From Paenibacillus sp. (GTDB taxonomy: Bacteria; Bacillota; Bacilli; Paenibacillales; NBRC-103111), in contig JAPSLM010000024.1 in the NCBI GenBank assembly GCA_031180825.1, positions 1 through 32,306 on the forward strand: a stretch of DNA of 32,306 nt, given 5' to 3'. Below the pieces are notes generated by a model. The model had not been told where the DNA came from and made no database searches. It worked only from the letters and a program-made list of their open reading frames with translations. Every line of letters begins with the position of its first letter. Positions within the stretch are counted from its first letter, which is position 1. The position numbers were made by a program, and so were the translations under genes. Shown here one piece after another: positions 7,100 to 16,156 of the stretch.

Positions 7100-7920
7100 T
7101 GTGGCTTTGGAGCGAAGCCTGCGCGGCTGCGTTTCAATTTTTGACCCGTCTGCCCGTACCGGTGAAGCTGGATTATAACGACGCTTTGTTTCGGCGGAGC
7201 GTCGTTTTTTATCCGCTTGTCGGGCTGGTGCTGGGGCTGATCGCAGCGGCAGCGGGCCTGCTGATGGCCAGCGTGCTGCCCCCCCTTCCGGCAGCCGCTC
7301 TGCTGCTCGGAATCTGGGTGCTGCTCACCGGGGCGCTGCATCTCGACGGGCTGATGGATACGGCCGACGGCATCTTGAGCCACCGCTCGCGGGAAAAAAT
7401 GCTGGAAATCATGAAGGACAGCCGGGTTGGCGCGATGGGCGTCATCGCCGGCGTGCTGGTGCTGCTGCTGAAATGGTCGCTGCTGACGGAGCTGCTGTCC
7501 GCTGCGGCAACCGGCGGCCAGGGGAAGCAGTGGCTTCTCTTGGCTCTTGTCCCGCTCTGGAGCCGCTGGTACATGGTCGCAGCGATAGCCTGCTGGCCGT
7601 ATGCGCGGCAGACGGGAAGCGGCATGGGCGGCTTTTTTCGCGGTGTCGGAGCCGGGCATGCCGCGGCTTCGGGGCTGGTGGCGCTGCTGCTGTCGTTAGG
7701 CGTTGCCGCGGCGGGTGAAGCGTTCGGATGGCTCCCGCTGCCGTTTTGGCATATGGTAGGAATAGTCGTCATGCTGCTCGCCGTGACGATGACGGCCGGT
7801 GTTGTGATGAGCGTTTCGATCCACCGGAAATTAGGCGGGCTGACGGGCGATACGTACGGGGCGATGAACGAGCTGCTGGAAGCGGCGCTGCTGCTCGCGC
7901 TTGTGTTGATTAAGGGATAG
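7099..7920 (+). CDS. cobS: adenosylcobinamide-GDP ribazoletransferase (cobalamin synthase)
   Basis: CobS completes the nucleotide loop by joining adenosylcobinamide-GDP and alpha-ribazole (phosphate). The 273-residue polytopic membrane protein starts with AAAFQFLTRLPVPVKL, contains the acidic family motif GALHLDGLMDTADGI followed by SREKMLEIMKDSRVGAMGV, and ends with several membrane helices. ATG 7099 overlaps the cbiB stop. GTG 7078, with a G-rich stretch at 7065-7071, would add seven residues and cannot be excluded. A much longer in-frame extension from 6766 overlaps cbiB and is not credible. Confidence 0.92.
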   Translation: MWLWSEACAAAFQFLTRLPVPVKLDYNDALFRRSVVFYPLVGLVLGLIAAAAGLLMASVLPPLPAAALLLGIWVLLTGALHLDGLMDTADGILSHRSREKMLEIMKDSRVGAMGVIAGVLVLLLKWSLLTELLSAAATGGQGKQWLLLALVPLWSRWYMVAAIACWPYARQTGSGMGGFFRGVGAGHAAASGLVALLLSLGVAAAGEAFGWLPLPFWHMVGIVVMLLAVTMTAGVVMSVSIHRKLGGLTGDTYGAMNELLEAALLLALVLIKG

Positions 7921-7931
7921 GAGAGGTTGCG

Positions 7932-10715
7932 ATGCTGGAACGATACGGACACGGCGGCGATTTGTGGACGGCCGCGGAAGCTTTCGGCAAGCCGCGGGAG
8001 CGGTTTGTCGATTATAGCTCGAACATGAATCCGCTCGGGCCGCCCGAGGCGGTGGGACGCATTTTGGCCGAACAATGGCAGGAGGTCGTCCATTACCCGG
8101 ACCCGGCGGTGCGGGAGCTGACCGGCAAGCTGGCGGCCAAGCACGGCGTTCCGGCCGAATGCGTGCTCGTCGGCAACGGGGCGGCCGAGCTGATCGATTT
8201 GGCCGTCCGGGTGCGCCGTCCCGGGGTGACGGGGCTGGTTCGCCCGTCTTTTGCCGAATATGAGGAAGCCGTGGAGAAAATCGATGGGCGCATCGTAGAC
8301 CTCCCGCTCGAAGAAGCGAACGGCTTTACGCTTCGTCTGGCCGATGTGCAGGCGGCCGCCGGCCGGTGCGATCTGCTGTTTCTCGGCCATCCGAACAATC
8401 CGACCGGGCGTCTGCTGCCGGATGACGTGGTGCAGGCGCTGGCGGACGGACAAATTCCGGCTATCGTCGACGAGGCGTTTCTTGATTTCTGCCCGCGGGA
8501 GGAGGAGCTGACGCTGGCCCGCGCAGCGGCGCAGAGCCCTCATTTGACCGTCATCCGCTCGATGACGAAGTTTTATTCGATTCCCGGACTTCGTCTCGGG
8601 TATGCGGTGGCGCATCCGCAGCACATCCGCGAGATGAAACGGCTGCAGGTGCCGTGGAGCGTGAACGCTTTATCCCAGTGGATCGGTTCGGCCGTGCTGG
8701 AGGAGCGGGAGTTCGCCCGCCGGACGCTGGCATGGGTGAAGGATGAGAGGGAACGCCTGCGCGCCGGGCTGCAATCGCTCGGCCTGACCGTATATGAGAG
8801 CGACGTGAACTTTGTGCTTTTTTCGCTGCGGCCGCTGGGACTGGGCGTGCGAGCGCTGCAAGCGGCGATGGGGCGGCGGGGCATTTTGATCCGGGACGCA
8901 TCGCTGTTTTCCGGGCTGGACGAAACGCACTGCCGGGTGGCGGTCAAGCTGAGGGAGCAGAACGACGCGCTGCTGGACGGTCTCAGGCAGTCGATTGCCG
9001 AGCTGCTCGAGGCGCGGGAGCGTGCGACGGCGGCGGCCCGGAGGCCGGAAGGCTCGCAGAGCGGCGATCCTATATCGTCCGGCGGACCCGTCCCCAATCC
9101 TGCGAGCACGCCGCCGCTGCCGGCCGATTCCGCATCGTCGAAGCTCGCGCCGACCTTCATGCTGCAGGGGACGGCCTCCGATGTCGGCAAAAGCTTGCTG
9201 ACCGCGGCGTTGTGCCGCATCCTGCTGCAGGACGGCTTGCGCGTGGCGCCGTTCAAATCGCAGAACATGTCGCTCAACTCGTACGTGACGCCGGACGGCA
9301 AAGAAATCGGCCGGGCCCAGGGAATGCAGGCGGACGCTTGCCGGATTCCGGCCACGACGGACATGAACCCGATTCTGCTCAAGCCTAAAAAAGACATGGT
9401 CTCGCAAGTCGTCGTCCACGGCAAGCCTTACCGTGACCTGGATGCGCGGACCTACCGGGAGAAATACTTGCCGGAAGCCGAAGCGGTGGTGAAGGAAGCG
9501 CTCGCCCGCCTGCGGCAGGCCTACGACGCGGTCGTGATCGAAGGGGCGGGCAGCCCGGCCGAGGTGAATCTGAAAGACCGGGATATCGTCAATATGCGGC
9601 TGGCCGGATGGGCGGACGCCCCGGTGCTGCTCGTGGCGGATATCGACCGCGGAGGCGTGTTCGCTTCCCTCGTCGGGACGCTGGAGATTTTGTCGCCGGA
9701 GGAGCGCAGCCGGGTGAAGGGATTTATCATCAACAAGTTCCGGGGGGACGTGACGCTGCTTACGCCGGGGATCGAATGGCTGGAGAAGCGGACGGGCAAG
9801 CCGGTGCTGGGCGTCGTTCCATATTTGCCGCAGCTCGGGCTGGAGGACGAGGATTCGGCGTCGCTCGACCGAAAGCTGGCGGAAGGCGGCTTGGGCCGGG
9901 CGGATACGGCGCTCTCCGAAGACATGCTCGATATCGCCGTCATCCGGCTGCCGCGCCTGTCCAACTTTACGGATATCGATCCGCTGGAATACGAGCGCGA
10001 TGTCCGGCTCCGCTTTGTGGATGCGGCGGAGACGTTCGGATCGCCGGATGCGGTTATTGTGCCGGGCAGCAAAAATACCGTCGACGATCTCTTGTATCTT
10101 CGCGAGCGCGGCCTCGACCGTAAATTGCTCGATTTTGCCGAGAACGGCGGATGGGTGACAGGCATCTGCGCGGGGTATCAGATGCTTGGGGAGAAGCTGC
10201 TTGATCCGCATGCGGTCGAATCGGATCAACCGGCGCTCGACGGACTCGGCTTATTCCCGACGCAAACCGTCTTTGCCGCGGAGAAACGGACCGTGAGAGC
10301 CGCAGGGACGACACGGCTGTATGCGGCTCCCGGACAGAAGTTCGCAGTCGAGGGCTATGAGATTCACATGGGCGTGACTTCGTTCTTGCGGCCTGTCGAC
10401 CACCCGTTCGAGTTGTCGCATCCCGATACCGGGGCCGCAGAAGCCGGTTCGTCGGCGGACGGCGCGGTCTGTGGGGACGGACGGCTGTGGGGCACGTATG
10501 TGCATGGCATTTTGCATAACGACGATTTCCGCCGCGCATGGCTGAACCGGATTCGTGCGGCAAAAGGGCTGGAGCCGCTGCCGGCGGAGCTGCGCTTTCA
10601 AGAACGCCGGGAGGCGGCCTTCGACCGGCTCGCGGCCCATGTGCGGGCGCACTTGGATATGGACCGATTGTATGAGATGATAGGGTGGAATAAAGGCCGG
10701 GAGGGATTTCAGTGA
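7932..10715 (+). CDS. fused threonine-phosphate decarboxylase (CobD) and cobyric acid synthase (CobQ)
   Basis: One uninterrupted frame of 927 residues carries two enzymes. Residues 1 to about 360 form a PLP-dependent CobD-like decarboxylase: YSSNMNPLGPP near the start, GHPNNPTGRL, and the PLP lysine Lys213 in TKFYSIPGLRLGYA. It would make aminopropanol phosphate from threonine phosphate. About 50 Ala/Pro/Ser-rich residues follow as a linker. From residue 410 a full-length CobQ/CbiP begins (MLQGTASDVGKS, then FKSQNMSLNSYV and DIDRGGVFASLVGT) with a C-terminal glutamine amidotransferase domain (Cys746 in GICAGYQMLG, His858 in YVHGILHN). It amidates cobyrinic acid diamide to cobyric acid. ATG 7932 follows AGGAGAGG. 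Both products are the two substrates of CbiB, encoded two genes upstream. Confidence 0.93.
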   Translation: MLERYGHGGDLWTAAEAFGKPRERFVDYSSNMNPLGPPEAVGRILAEQWQEVVHYPDPAVRELTGKLAAKHGVPAECVLVGNGAAELIDLAVRVRRPGVTGLVRPSFAEYEEAVEKIDGRIVDLPLEEANGFTLRLADVQAAAGRCDLLFLGHPNNPTGRLLPDDVVQALADGQIPAIVDEAFLDFCPREEELTLARAAAQSPHLTVIRSMTKFYSIPGLRLGYAVAHPQHIREMKRLQVPWSVNALSQWIGSAVLEEREFARRTLAWVKDERERLRAGLQSLGLTVYESDVNFVLFSLRPLGLGVRALQAAMGRRGILIRDASLFSGLDETHCRVAVKLREQNDALLDGLRQSIAELLEARERATAAARRPEGSQSGDPISSGGPVPNPASTPPLPADSASSKLAPTFMLQGTASDVGKSLLTAALCRILLQDGLRVAPFKSQNMSLNSYVTPDGKEIGRAQGMQADACRIPATTDMNPILLKPKKDMVSQVVVHGKPYRDLDARTYREKYLPEAEAVVKEALARLRQAYDAVVIEGAGSPAEVNLKDRDIVNMRLAGWADAPVLLVADIDRGGVFASLVGTLEILSPEERSRVKGFIINKFRGDVTLLTPGIEWLEKRTGKPVLGVVPYLPQLGLEDEDSASLDRKLAEGGLGRADTALSEDMLDIAVIRLPRLSNFTDIDPLEYERDVRLRFVDAAETFGSPDAVIVPGSKNTVDDLLYLRERGLDRKLLDFAENGGWVTGICAGYQMLGEKLLDPHAVESDQPALDGLGLFPTQTVFAAEKRTVRAAGTTRLYAAPGQKFAVEGYEIHMGVTSFLRPVDHPFELSHPDTGAAEAGSSADGAVCGDGRLWGTYVHGILHNDDFRRAWLNRIRAAKGLEPLPAELRFQERREAAFDRLAAHVRAHLDMDRLYEMIGWNKGREGFQ

Positions 10716-11281
10716 AGATTTATACGAGAACGGGCGATGCCGGGAAAACCGGGGTGATCGGCGGACGCGTAGATAAGGACGACGTCCGCGTCGAGGCGTA
10801 TGGCACGGTCGACGAGCTGAATTGCTTTATCGGGCAGGCGATGGGGTTTCTGGATGCGGAACGCGACGCGGATCTGCTCGCCGATCTGCTGCAAATCCAG
10901 CATGAGACGTTCGACTGCGGCTCCGATCTGGCGCTTCTGAAGCAGGAGCTGCGGCCGTATAAGGTGACGGCCGAGATGGTGGACCGGCTGGAGGCGTGGA
11001 TCGACAAATACGATGCGGAGACGCCGGACATTCAGCGCTTTATCCTTCCGGGCGGAAGCCAGGCGTCGTCTGCGCTGCACGTATGCCGGACGGTATGCCG
11101 CCGGGCCGAGCGCCGGGTCGTCACGCTCGCGCGCACGCAGCCGATCAACGAAGAGGTCCGCCGTTATTTGAACCGGCTGTCGGACTTTTTCTTTACGGTC
11201 GCCCGGGTGGCTAACCATCGGGCCGGAAACGGCGACGTGGAGTATATTCGGAGCGCCGAGGTGTTCAGACGCAAGTCATGA
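10712..11281 (+). CDS. pduO: PduO-type ATP:cob(I)alamin adenosyltransferase
   Basis: The 189-residue enzyme adds the 5'-deoxyadenosyl group to reduced corrinoids. It opens with YTRTGDAGKTGVIGG, the ATP-binding motif of the family, continues with AYGTVDELNCFIGQA, and ends with the conserved CRRAERRVV and LNRLSDFFFTVAR segments. The start is GTG 10712, overlapping the cobD-cobQ stop, with GGGAGGG a few bases upstream. The stop overlaps the next gene's ATG. This is the only corrinoid adenosyltransferase in the window. Confidence 0.93.
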   Translation: MKIYTRTGDAGKTGVIGGRVDKDDVRVEAYGTVDELNCFIGQAMGFLDAERDADLLADLLQIQHETFDCGSDLALLKQELRPYKVTAEMVDRLEAWIDKYDAETPDIQRFILPGGSQASSALHVCRTVCRRAERRVVTLARTQPINEEVRRYLNRLSDFFFTVARVANHRAGNGDVEYIRSAEVFRRKS

Positions 11282-12378
11282 GCTATTATAAACCGCTGGA
11301 ATATATCGTCCCGGCAGAAGACGACGGCATGGTGCTGAGGACGATTTTGCAAAAGCGAATGGGCGTATCCCGCAAGCTGCTCTCGCGGCTGAAGCTGACG
11401 GAGCAGGGCATTACGGTCAACGGGGAACGCAAATATATCGATGTGAAGGTACGCGCGGGGGACCGGGTCGCCGCGCGGATGGAGATGGAAGCGTCGGACG
11501 ATATTTTGCCGCAGCCGCTTCCGATCGACATTTTGTATGAGGACGACGAGTTGCTGGTGCTGAACAAGGAGGCCGGGATGATCGTGCATCCGACCCACGG
11601 ACATTATACGGATACGCTGGCGAACGGCGTCGTTCATTACTGGCGGGAAAAGGGCGTGAGCTTCCGCTTCCGCCCCGTCCACCGGCTCGATCAGGAGACG
11701 TCCGGGGTGCTGGCCGTCGCCAAAAATCCTTACGTGCATCAGCAAATTTCGGAGGAAATGCAGGCGCACGGGCTGAAGAAGGAATACGTCGCGCTTGTAC
11801 ACGGCGTGATCGGCAGCGACGAAGGCACGGTCGACGCGCCGATCGACCGCAACCCGCTTGCGCCGCATGTCCGCATCGTCACGCCGGCCGGCTATCCGGC
11901 GGTCACGCATTACCGCGTGGAGCGGAGGTTTCGCGAAGCGACGCTCGTGCGCTTGTGGCTGGAGACGGGGCGGACGCACCAGATCCGGGTGCATATGCGG
12001 CATCTTGGCCATCCGCTGCTCGGGGACAAGATGTACGGACCCGGGGGAACGGCGGATGAGGCGGATCAGGCGGCTGCGGAGGAAAGAAGCCCGGAAGCGA
12101 CCGGTGCGCAGCAGGGGAATGGAGACGCGGCACCCTTATCCGAGGGCATATCGGCGGCCGACCGCGACGCAATGCCGCAGCAGGCAGCGCCAAGCGTCCG
12201 CCAAGCAGCTTCGCCCGCAGCGGACTATGGGATGGAGCGCCAAGCGCTCCATGCCTGCACGCTAGGGCTGACCCACCCTATCACGCGCGAGCGCATGGAG
12301 TTTCACGCGCCGTTCCCGGCGGATATGGAGCGCTGCATCAGGCAATTAGCGCAATTGGAAGCTGCTAACGAAGCATAA
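11278..12378 (+). CDS. RluA-family pseudouridine synthase with a long insertion
   Basis: The protein (366 residues) isomerises uridine in rRNA or tRNA; the exact target cannot be told. An S4-like region occupies about residues 15-75 (SRKLLSRLKLTEQGITVNGE). The catalytic domain holds the family motif HRLDQETSG with catalytic Asp138, then ETGRTHQIRVHMRHLGHPLL. Between GDKMYGPG and the final HACTLGLTHP motif lies an insertion of roughly 60 residues, rich in Ala, Glu, Gln and Pro (about 258-322), that is unusual for RluA enzymes and probably disordered. The ATG overlaps the pduO stop, so it may be cotranscribed with the B12 genes although it has no obvious link to them. Confidence 0.9.
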   Translation: MSYYKPLEYIVPAEDDGMVLRTILQKRMGVSRKLLSRLKLTEQGITVNGERKYIDVKVRAGDRVAARMEMEASDDILPQPLPIDILYEDDELLVLNKEAGMIVHPTHGHYTDTLANGVVHYWREKGVSFRFRPVHRLDQETSGVLAVAKNPYVHQQISEEMQAHGLKKEYVALVHGVIGSDEGTVDAPIDRNPLAPHVRIVTPAGYPAVTHYRVERRFREATLVRLWLETGRTHQIRVHMRHLGHPLLGDKMYGPGGTADEADQAAAEERSPEATGAQQGNGDAAPLSEGISAADRDAMPQQAAPSVRQAASPAADYGMERQALHACTLGLTHPITRERMEFHAPFPADMERCIRQLAQLEAANEA

Positions 12379-12435
12379 AAAATCCGCCGTTCCCGGGTAT
12401 TCCAAATATGTTCGGGGAACCGGGCGGATTTTTTT
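12377..12435. terminator. bidirectional intrinsic terminator
   Basis: AAAAAATCCGCCG (12377-12389) is complementary to CGGGCGGATTTTTTT (12421-12435), with further pairing of TTCCCGG and CCGGGTTCC-like segments inside. The poly-A and poly-T ends make it work in both directions, between the convergent pseudouridine synthase and YdcF-like genes. Confidence 0.9.
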
Positions 12436-12446
12436 AGTTTCGTCCG

Positions 12447-13187
12447 CTACTGAAGCAGTCCCAAATACTCTTTCACCGCGAGGCTCAGATTGTCCATGGC
12501 CGCCGAGGTCGGAATCCATAGTCTCCCCGTCCAGCCTGTGCCGCGGCTGATCTTATAATCGACCGGATACGGAACGGCCTGAACGTTCTGGGCGGCAAAA
12601 TGCTTCACCGAGCGCGGCATATGAAAAGCAGACGTTACGAGAATCGGCCGCTTCCTGCCGCCTTCGTCCAAAAGCTGCTTCGAGTAATGCGCGTTCTCTT
12701 GAGTCGTGCGGCTCCGGTCGTCCAACCGGATCGCTTCGGCCGGAACGCCCAGCGCGATAAGCTTGCTGCGGGCCAGCTGCCCTTCGTTGGCCGTATCGGC
12801 ATACACCTGCCCGCCGGAGACGATGACCGGCAGCGGCTTGGCGGCGTACAGCTCGGCCACCGCGACGACCCGGTGCAATGTGCTCCCGCTCAAGTGGCCG
12901 GTACCGCTTACGTCCGGGGTCCCCGACACCGCTCCGCCGGTCAGCATGACGTAGACGTCGCCCTCCAGAACCGCGGGGGGCGAATACCGATTTTCGACGG
13001 ATTGCAGCGCCGTTTCGCCGACAAGCGGAATCGAGAGCAAGTAGACGAGGCATGCCGAGGCGAACAGAACGATGCCAGCCGAGCGGCGGACGCGCGCGTA
13101 AAGCCACCATCCGATCACGAGCAGTAGCGGAACGAAGCATCCGGGAGGCATCAAAAAACTGTAAATGAGTTTGAGTGCATAAATCAT
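12447..13187 (-). CDS. YdcF/ElyC-like (DUF218) membrane protein
   Basis: The 246-residue protein has two N-terminal membrane segments (about residues 5-30 and 37-55) followed by a DUF218 domain, the fold shared by YdcF, SanA and ElyC, proteins often linked to cell-envelope maintenance. Typical features are VYVMLTGGAVSG, the central PVIVSGGQVY, then DDRSRTTQENAHYSKQLL and ILVTSAFHMPRSV. The catalytic activity of this family is not settled. The start has an excellent ribosome binding site (AGGAGG on the minus strand about 12 bases before ATG 13187). It is transcribed divergently from the ArsC/Spx-like gene. Confidence 0.85.
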   Translation of the reverse strand: MIYALKLIYSFLMPPGCFVPLLLVIGWWLYARVRRSAGIVLFASACLVYLLSIPLVGETALQSVENRYSPPAVLEGDVYVMLTGGAVSGTPDVSGTGHLSGSTLHRVVAVAELYAAKPLPVIVSGGQVYADTANEGQLARSKLIALGVPAEAIRLDDRSRTTQENAHYSKQLLDEGGRKRPILVTSAFHMPRSVKHFAAQNVQAVPYPVDYKISRGTGWTGRLWIPTSAAMDNLSLAVKEYLGLLQ

Positions 13188-13332
13188 GGGGTAAGCTCCT
13201 CCTGAACCAAGCTGGAAACGGCGTGATCGTCCGGACGGCGTCTGCCGACATGACTCCGTTTCCCTGTGGGACTCTTTTCCATTATCTGCGCTTCGCTGTC
13301 TTTTTTCAACCTTTGGCCGGGCCGGCGGCGAT

Positions 13333-13362
13333 TTGCAGGACCCGCCGGTTCATCGGTATAAT
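13333..13362 (+). promoter_or_regulatory. putative sigma-A promoter for the ArsC/Spx-like gene
   Basis: A perfect TATAAT at 13357-13362 has TTGCAG at 13333-13338 upstream with an 18-base spacer. It lies about 40-50 bases before the start codons at 13403 and 13415. Confidence 0.55.
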
Positions 13363-13414
13363 GAATGCATGTCATAGTTAACCATTTCAGGATAGGATAA
13401 GGATGAGAGGGATT

Positions 13415-13792
13415 ATGAGCAAGAGCAAAACGATCAAAGTTTTTCAATACCCGGCTTGCAGCACCTGCCGGAGCGCGTTGAAATGGCTCAAAGAGCACGG
13501 ATGGGAAGTCGAGGCGGTCCACATCATGGAGCAGCCGCCGACCGTGGAGGAGCTTCGGACGCTGATTCCGCGGAGCGGGCTGGACATCAAAAAATGGTTT
13601 AACGTCTCCGGCGAAGTGTATAAGGAAATGCAGCTCAAGGACAAGCTGCCGCAGCTGAGCGACGAGGAAAAAATCAAGCTGCTCGCATCGAACGGCAAGC
13701 TGATCAAGCGGCCGGTCGCAACGGACGGGCAGCGGGTGACGGTCGGCTTCAAGCCGGAGCTGTACGCGGAACATTGGGGGAATGAATCGTAA
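13415..13792 (+). CDS. ArsC/Spx/MgsR-family thioredoxin-fold protein
   Basis: The 125-residue protein belongs to the arsenate reductase-like family. It opens with KTIKVFQYPACSTCRSALKW, in which the CSTC redox pair sits at the end of the first strand, and the later segment SNGKLIKRPVATDG carries the conserved RP of the family. With CxxC it could be an Spx/MgsR-type regulator or a YffB-like reductase; the sequence does not decide. Either ATG 13415 (after GAGAGGG) or ATG 13403 (four residues longer, after AGGATAAGG) may be used. It is the first of three close genes in the same direction. Confidence 0.85.
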   Translation: MSKSKTIKVFQYPACSTCRSALKWLKEHGWEVEAVHIMEQPPTVEELRTLIPRSGLDIKKWFNVSGEVYKEMQLKDKLPQLSDEEKIKLLASNGKLIKRPVATDGQRVTVGFKPELYAEHWGNES

Positions 13793-13815
13793 CGTTTGTC
13801 TAAGGAGCGTGAGCC

Positions 13816-14904
13816 TTGTTGCAGCAAAGACCTAAACCGAAAAAACAAAATCCGCTTTGGTATATCGGCGCCGCCGCAACCTTCATTTTGACGCAGTTGA
13901 AAACGCTGCTGCCGCTGTTGAAGCTCGGCAAATTCGGGGGAGCCCTCATCTCGATGGCGGTGACCGTCGGCGCGTATGCGATCATTTATCCGTGGCAGTT
14001 CGCTCTCGGCTTCGTGCTGCTGCTGCTCATCCATGAGCTCGGCCATGTCATTGCCGCCAAGCAAAAAGGACTGCCGGTGACGGCCCCGGTATTTATCCCG
14101 TTCCTGGGCGCGCTGATCAACATGAAGCGGCATCCCCGGGATGCGGTGACGGAAGCTTATGTCGCGTTAGGCGGGCCGGTGCTTGGGACGGTCGGCGCCT
14201 TAGCCGTATTCGGCGCAGCGTATGCGATGGACAATACGCAGCATAGTCAACTGCTGTATTCGATCGCTTACGTCGGTTTTTTCCTTAATTTGATCAACCT
14301 GCTGCCGATTCATCCGCTTGACGGAGGACGGATTGCGACGGCGGTGACGCGCTGGCTTTGGCTGGCCGGCCTGATCGGAGGGCTGGTCGTGATCATTTAC
14401 CTGCGCTCGATCTTATTCTTCATCATATGGGCGATGTTCGCCTACGACCTGTACAAAAAATTCGTCAGGGATCGCAAGCAGGGCGAGGAGCGGTTCGTCA
14501 ACGCGAGCTTTCTGGTGGCGGCCGAGCCGCTGCTGGCACAGGGCTATATGATTCCCGGCCCGGAGCATAAGCGGGAGCTGCCCTTTGTCACGTTCTCGGA
14601 TTTGGACGGGCAGCAGTATGTCAACGTCATCTGGGAAGGACTCGCTTTTCAAGGAACGGTGCCCCTCATGCATCAGGGAATCATCAAACGGGCGCACGTG
14701 ACCCGTGTGGAGCATCTCCGAAAAGAAGACGGATTGCATCTGATGATCCACTGCCGGATCGATTATCGCTTATACGAAAATGACAAATACTACGACGTTC
14801 CCACGGCGACGCGGTGGAAGTTCGGGACGGCGTATGCGCTGCTTGCGGCGTTTTTAATCGGCATGATGTGGTATGTTCACGAGGTAACGGGACTGAATGC
14901 ATAG
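13816..14904 (+). CDS. site-2 protease family (M50) membrane metalloprotease
   Basis: This is a 362-residue polytopic protein with the zinc-binding HELGH at residues 73-77, in a membrane helix, and the third-ligand motif LLPIHPLDGGRI with Asp169, the arrangement of intramembrane M50 proteases. Hydrophobic helices flank both motifs, and a soluble stretch (about 220-330) precedes a last helix near the C-terminus. The start is TTG 13816 with AAGGAG at 13802-13807; no ATG lies close by. The substrate is unknown. Confidence 0.85.
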   Translation: MLQQRPKPKKQNPLWYIGAAATFILTQLKTLLPLLKLGKFGGALISMAVTVGAYAIIYPWQFALGFVLLLLIHELGHVIAAKQKGLPVTAPVFIPFLGALINMKRHPRDAVTEAYVALGGPVLGTVGALAVFGAAYAMDNTQHSQLLYSIAYVGFFLNLINLLPIHPLDGGRIATAVTRWLWLAGLIGGLVVIIYLRSILFFIIWAMFAYDLYKKFVRDRKQGEERFVNASFLVAAEPLLAQGYMIPGPEHKRELPFVTFSDLDGQQYVNVIWEGLAFQGTVPLMHQGIIKRAHVTRVEHLRKEDGLHLMIHCRIDYRLYENDKYYDVPTATRWKFGTAYALLAAFLIGMMWYVHEVTGLNA

Positions 14905-14950
14905 TCCGAATCCGAATCGGCGTTCGGAAGGAAACGAGGTATGCGCATAG

Positions 14951-16132
14951 ATGAAACGATGGGAATCGAAACGATTGGCCGAACTGGGTTCGGCTATTTT
15001 TTCTGAGGTGGCGGCGTGGAAGCGGGAAGTGGCGGCGCGCGGGGTCGATGTGATCGACCTGGGCATCGGGAGCCCGGACAGGGCGCCGTCCGCCCGTGTT
15101 ATGGAAGCGCTGACGCGCGCGGTGAACGACCCGGACCTGTACGGCTACCCGACGTCGGAAGGGAGCGCGCAATTCCGGCAAGCGGTCGCCCGCTGGTATG
15201 CCCACCGGTTTGGGGTCGCGCTTGATCCCGAGGACGAAATCGTCACGCTGATGGGCTCGCAGGATGGCCTCGCGCACTTGGCGATGGCGGTGACGGACCC
15301 CGGCGATACCGTGATGGTTCCCGATCCGGGCTACCCGATTTATTCCGCCAGTCTGGTGCTGGCCGGGGTGCAGCCTTACCATATGCCGCTGCGCGCAGAT
15401 AACGGCTTTTTGCCGAAGCTGGAAGAGATTCCGGAGGAAGCGGCGCGGCAAGCCAAATTCATGCTTTTAAACTATCCGAGCAATCCGTTGTCGGCGGTGG
15501 CCGACTTGGCGTTCTTCGAGCGCTTGGTAAAGTACGCCCGCGAGCGTGAGCTGCTGCTGGTGCACGATCTCGCTTATTCCGAGATGTCGTTTGACGGCTT
15601 CAAGCCGCCCAGCATTCTGGAGGTCGAGGGAGCGAAGGACGTCGCGGTCGAGTTCCACTCCTTATCGAAAAGCTTCAATATGGCCGGCTGCCGCATCGCC
15701 TTCATGGTCGGGCAGCGTGACGCGGTCCGTTCTCTGCGCATGCTGAAGTCCAATATCGACTACGGCGTATTTTTGGCGGTGCAGCAGGCCGGCATCGCAG
15801 CGCTGGAGGAAGATATGGGGCCGGGGAGCCGGTCGGTCGCAGCGCTGTACGAACGGCGGCGGGATATTGTCATCGAAGGGCTGAACGAAGCCGGCTGGAG
15901 CATTCCGAAGCCGAAGGCGACGATGTTCATCTGGGCGCCTATACCGAAAGGCTGGACGTCTCGGCAGATTTCCCGGGAAATGCTGTATTCGGCCGGTGTC
16001 GTCGTTATTCCGGGCGATGCGTTCGGCAAGGAAGGCGAAGGCTACGTCCGCATCGCTCTCGTTCAGGAAGAGGACCGGCTGCGGGAAGCGGTCCGCCGGA
16101 TCGGGCAGTTTTTGCGGGAGCATTCCCGCTGA
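14951..16132 (+). CDS. class I/II PLP-dependent aminotransferase (LL-DAP aminotransferase-like)
   Basis: The 393-residue enzyme has fold type I features: IDLGIGSPDRAPS near residue 35, YGYPTSEGSAQFR, PDPGYPIYSA, LNYPSNPLSAVAD, the PLP lysine Lys240 in SLSKSFNMAGCR, and a C-terminal GEGYVRIAL substrate-carboxylate region. The closest look is to LL-diaminopimelate aminotransferase-like enzymes, but substrate cannot be read reliably. ATG 14951 follows GAGG about 11 bases upstream; the ATG at 14941 runs straight into a stop. Confidence 0.85.
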   Translation: MKRWESKRLAELGSAIFSEVAAWKREVAARGVDVIDLGIGSPDRAPSARVMEALTRAVNDPDLYGYPTSEGSAQFRQAVARWYAHRFGVALDPEDEIVTLMGSQDGLAHLAMAVTDPGDTVMVPDPGYPIYSASLVLAGVQPYHMPLRADNGFLPKLEEIPEEAARQAKFMLLNYPSNPLSAVADLAFFERLVKYARERELLLVHDLAYSEMSFDGFKPPSILEVEGAKDVAVEFHSLSKSFNMAGCRIAFMVGQRDAVRSLRMLKSNIDYGVFLAVQQAGIAALEEDMGPGSRSVAALYERRRDIVIEGLNEAGWSIPKPKATMFIWAPIPKGWTSRQISREMLYSAGVVVIPGDAFGKEGEGYVRIALVQEEDRLREAVRRIGQFLREHSR

Positions 16133-16156
16133 CAAACGGCTGTGCATTTCTGAAAA

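Noticed and set aside
7209..10229. Long minus-strand ORFs (471 and 519 codons) opposite cobS and cobD-cobQ
   Set aside because: They are shadows of GC-rich coding DNA. The products are Arg/Pro/His-rich and match no family, while the plus-strand genes have full domain motifs.
16114..16129. GCGGGA/TCCCGC hairpin at the end of the aminotransferase gene
   Set aside because: A clean 6-bp stem, but no T run follows and it overlaps the stop codon region, so it is not a supported terminator.
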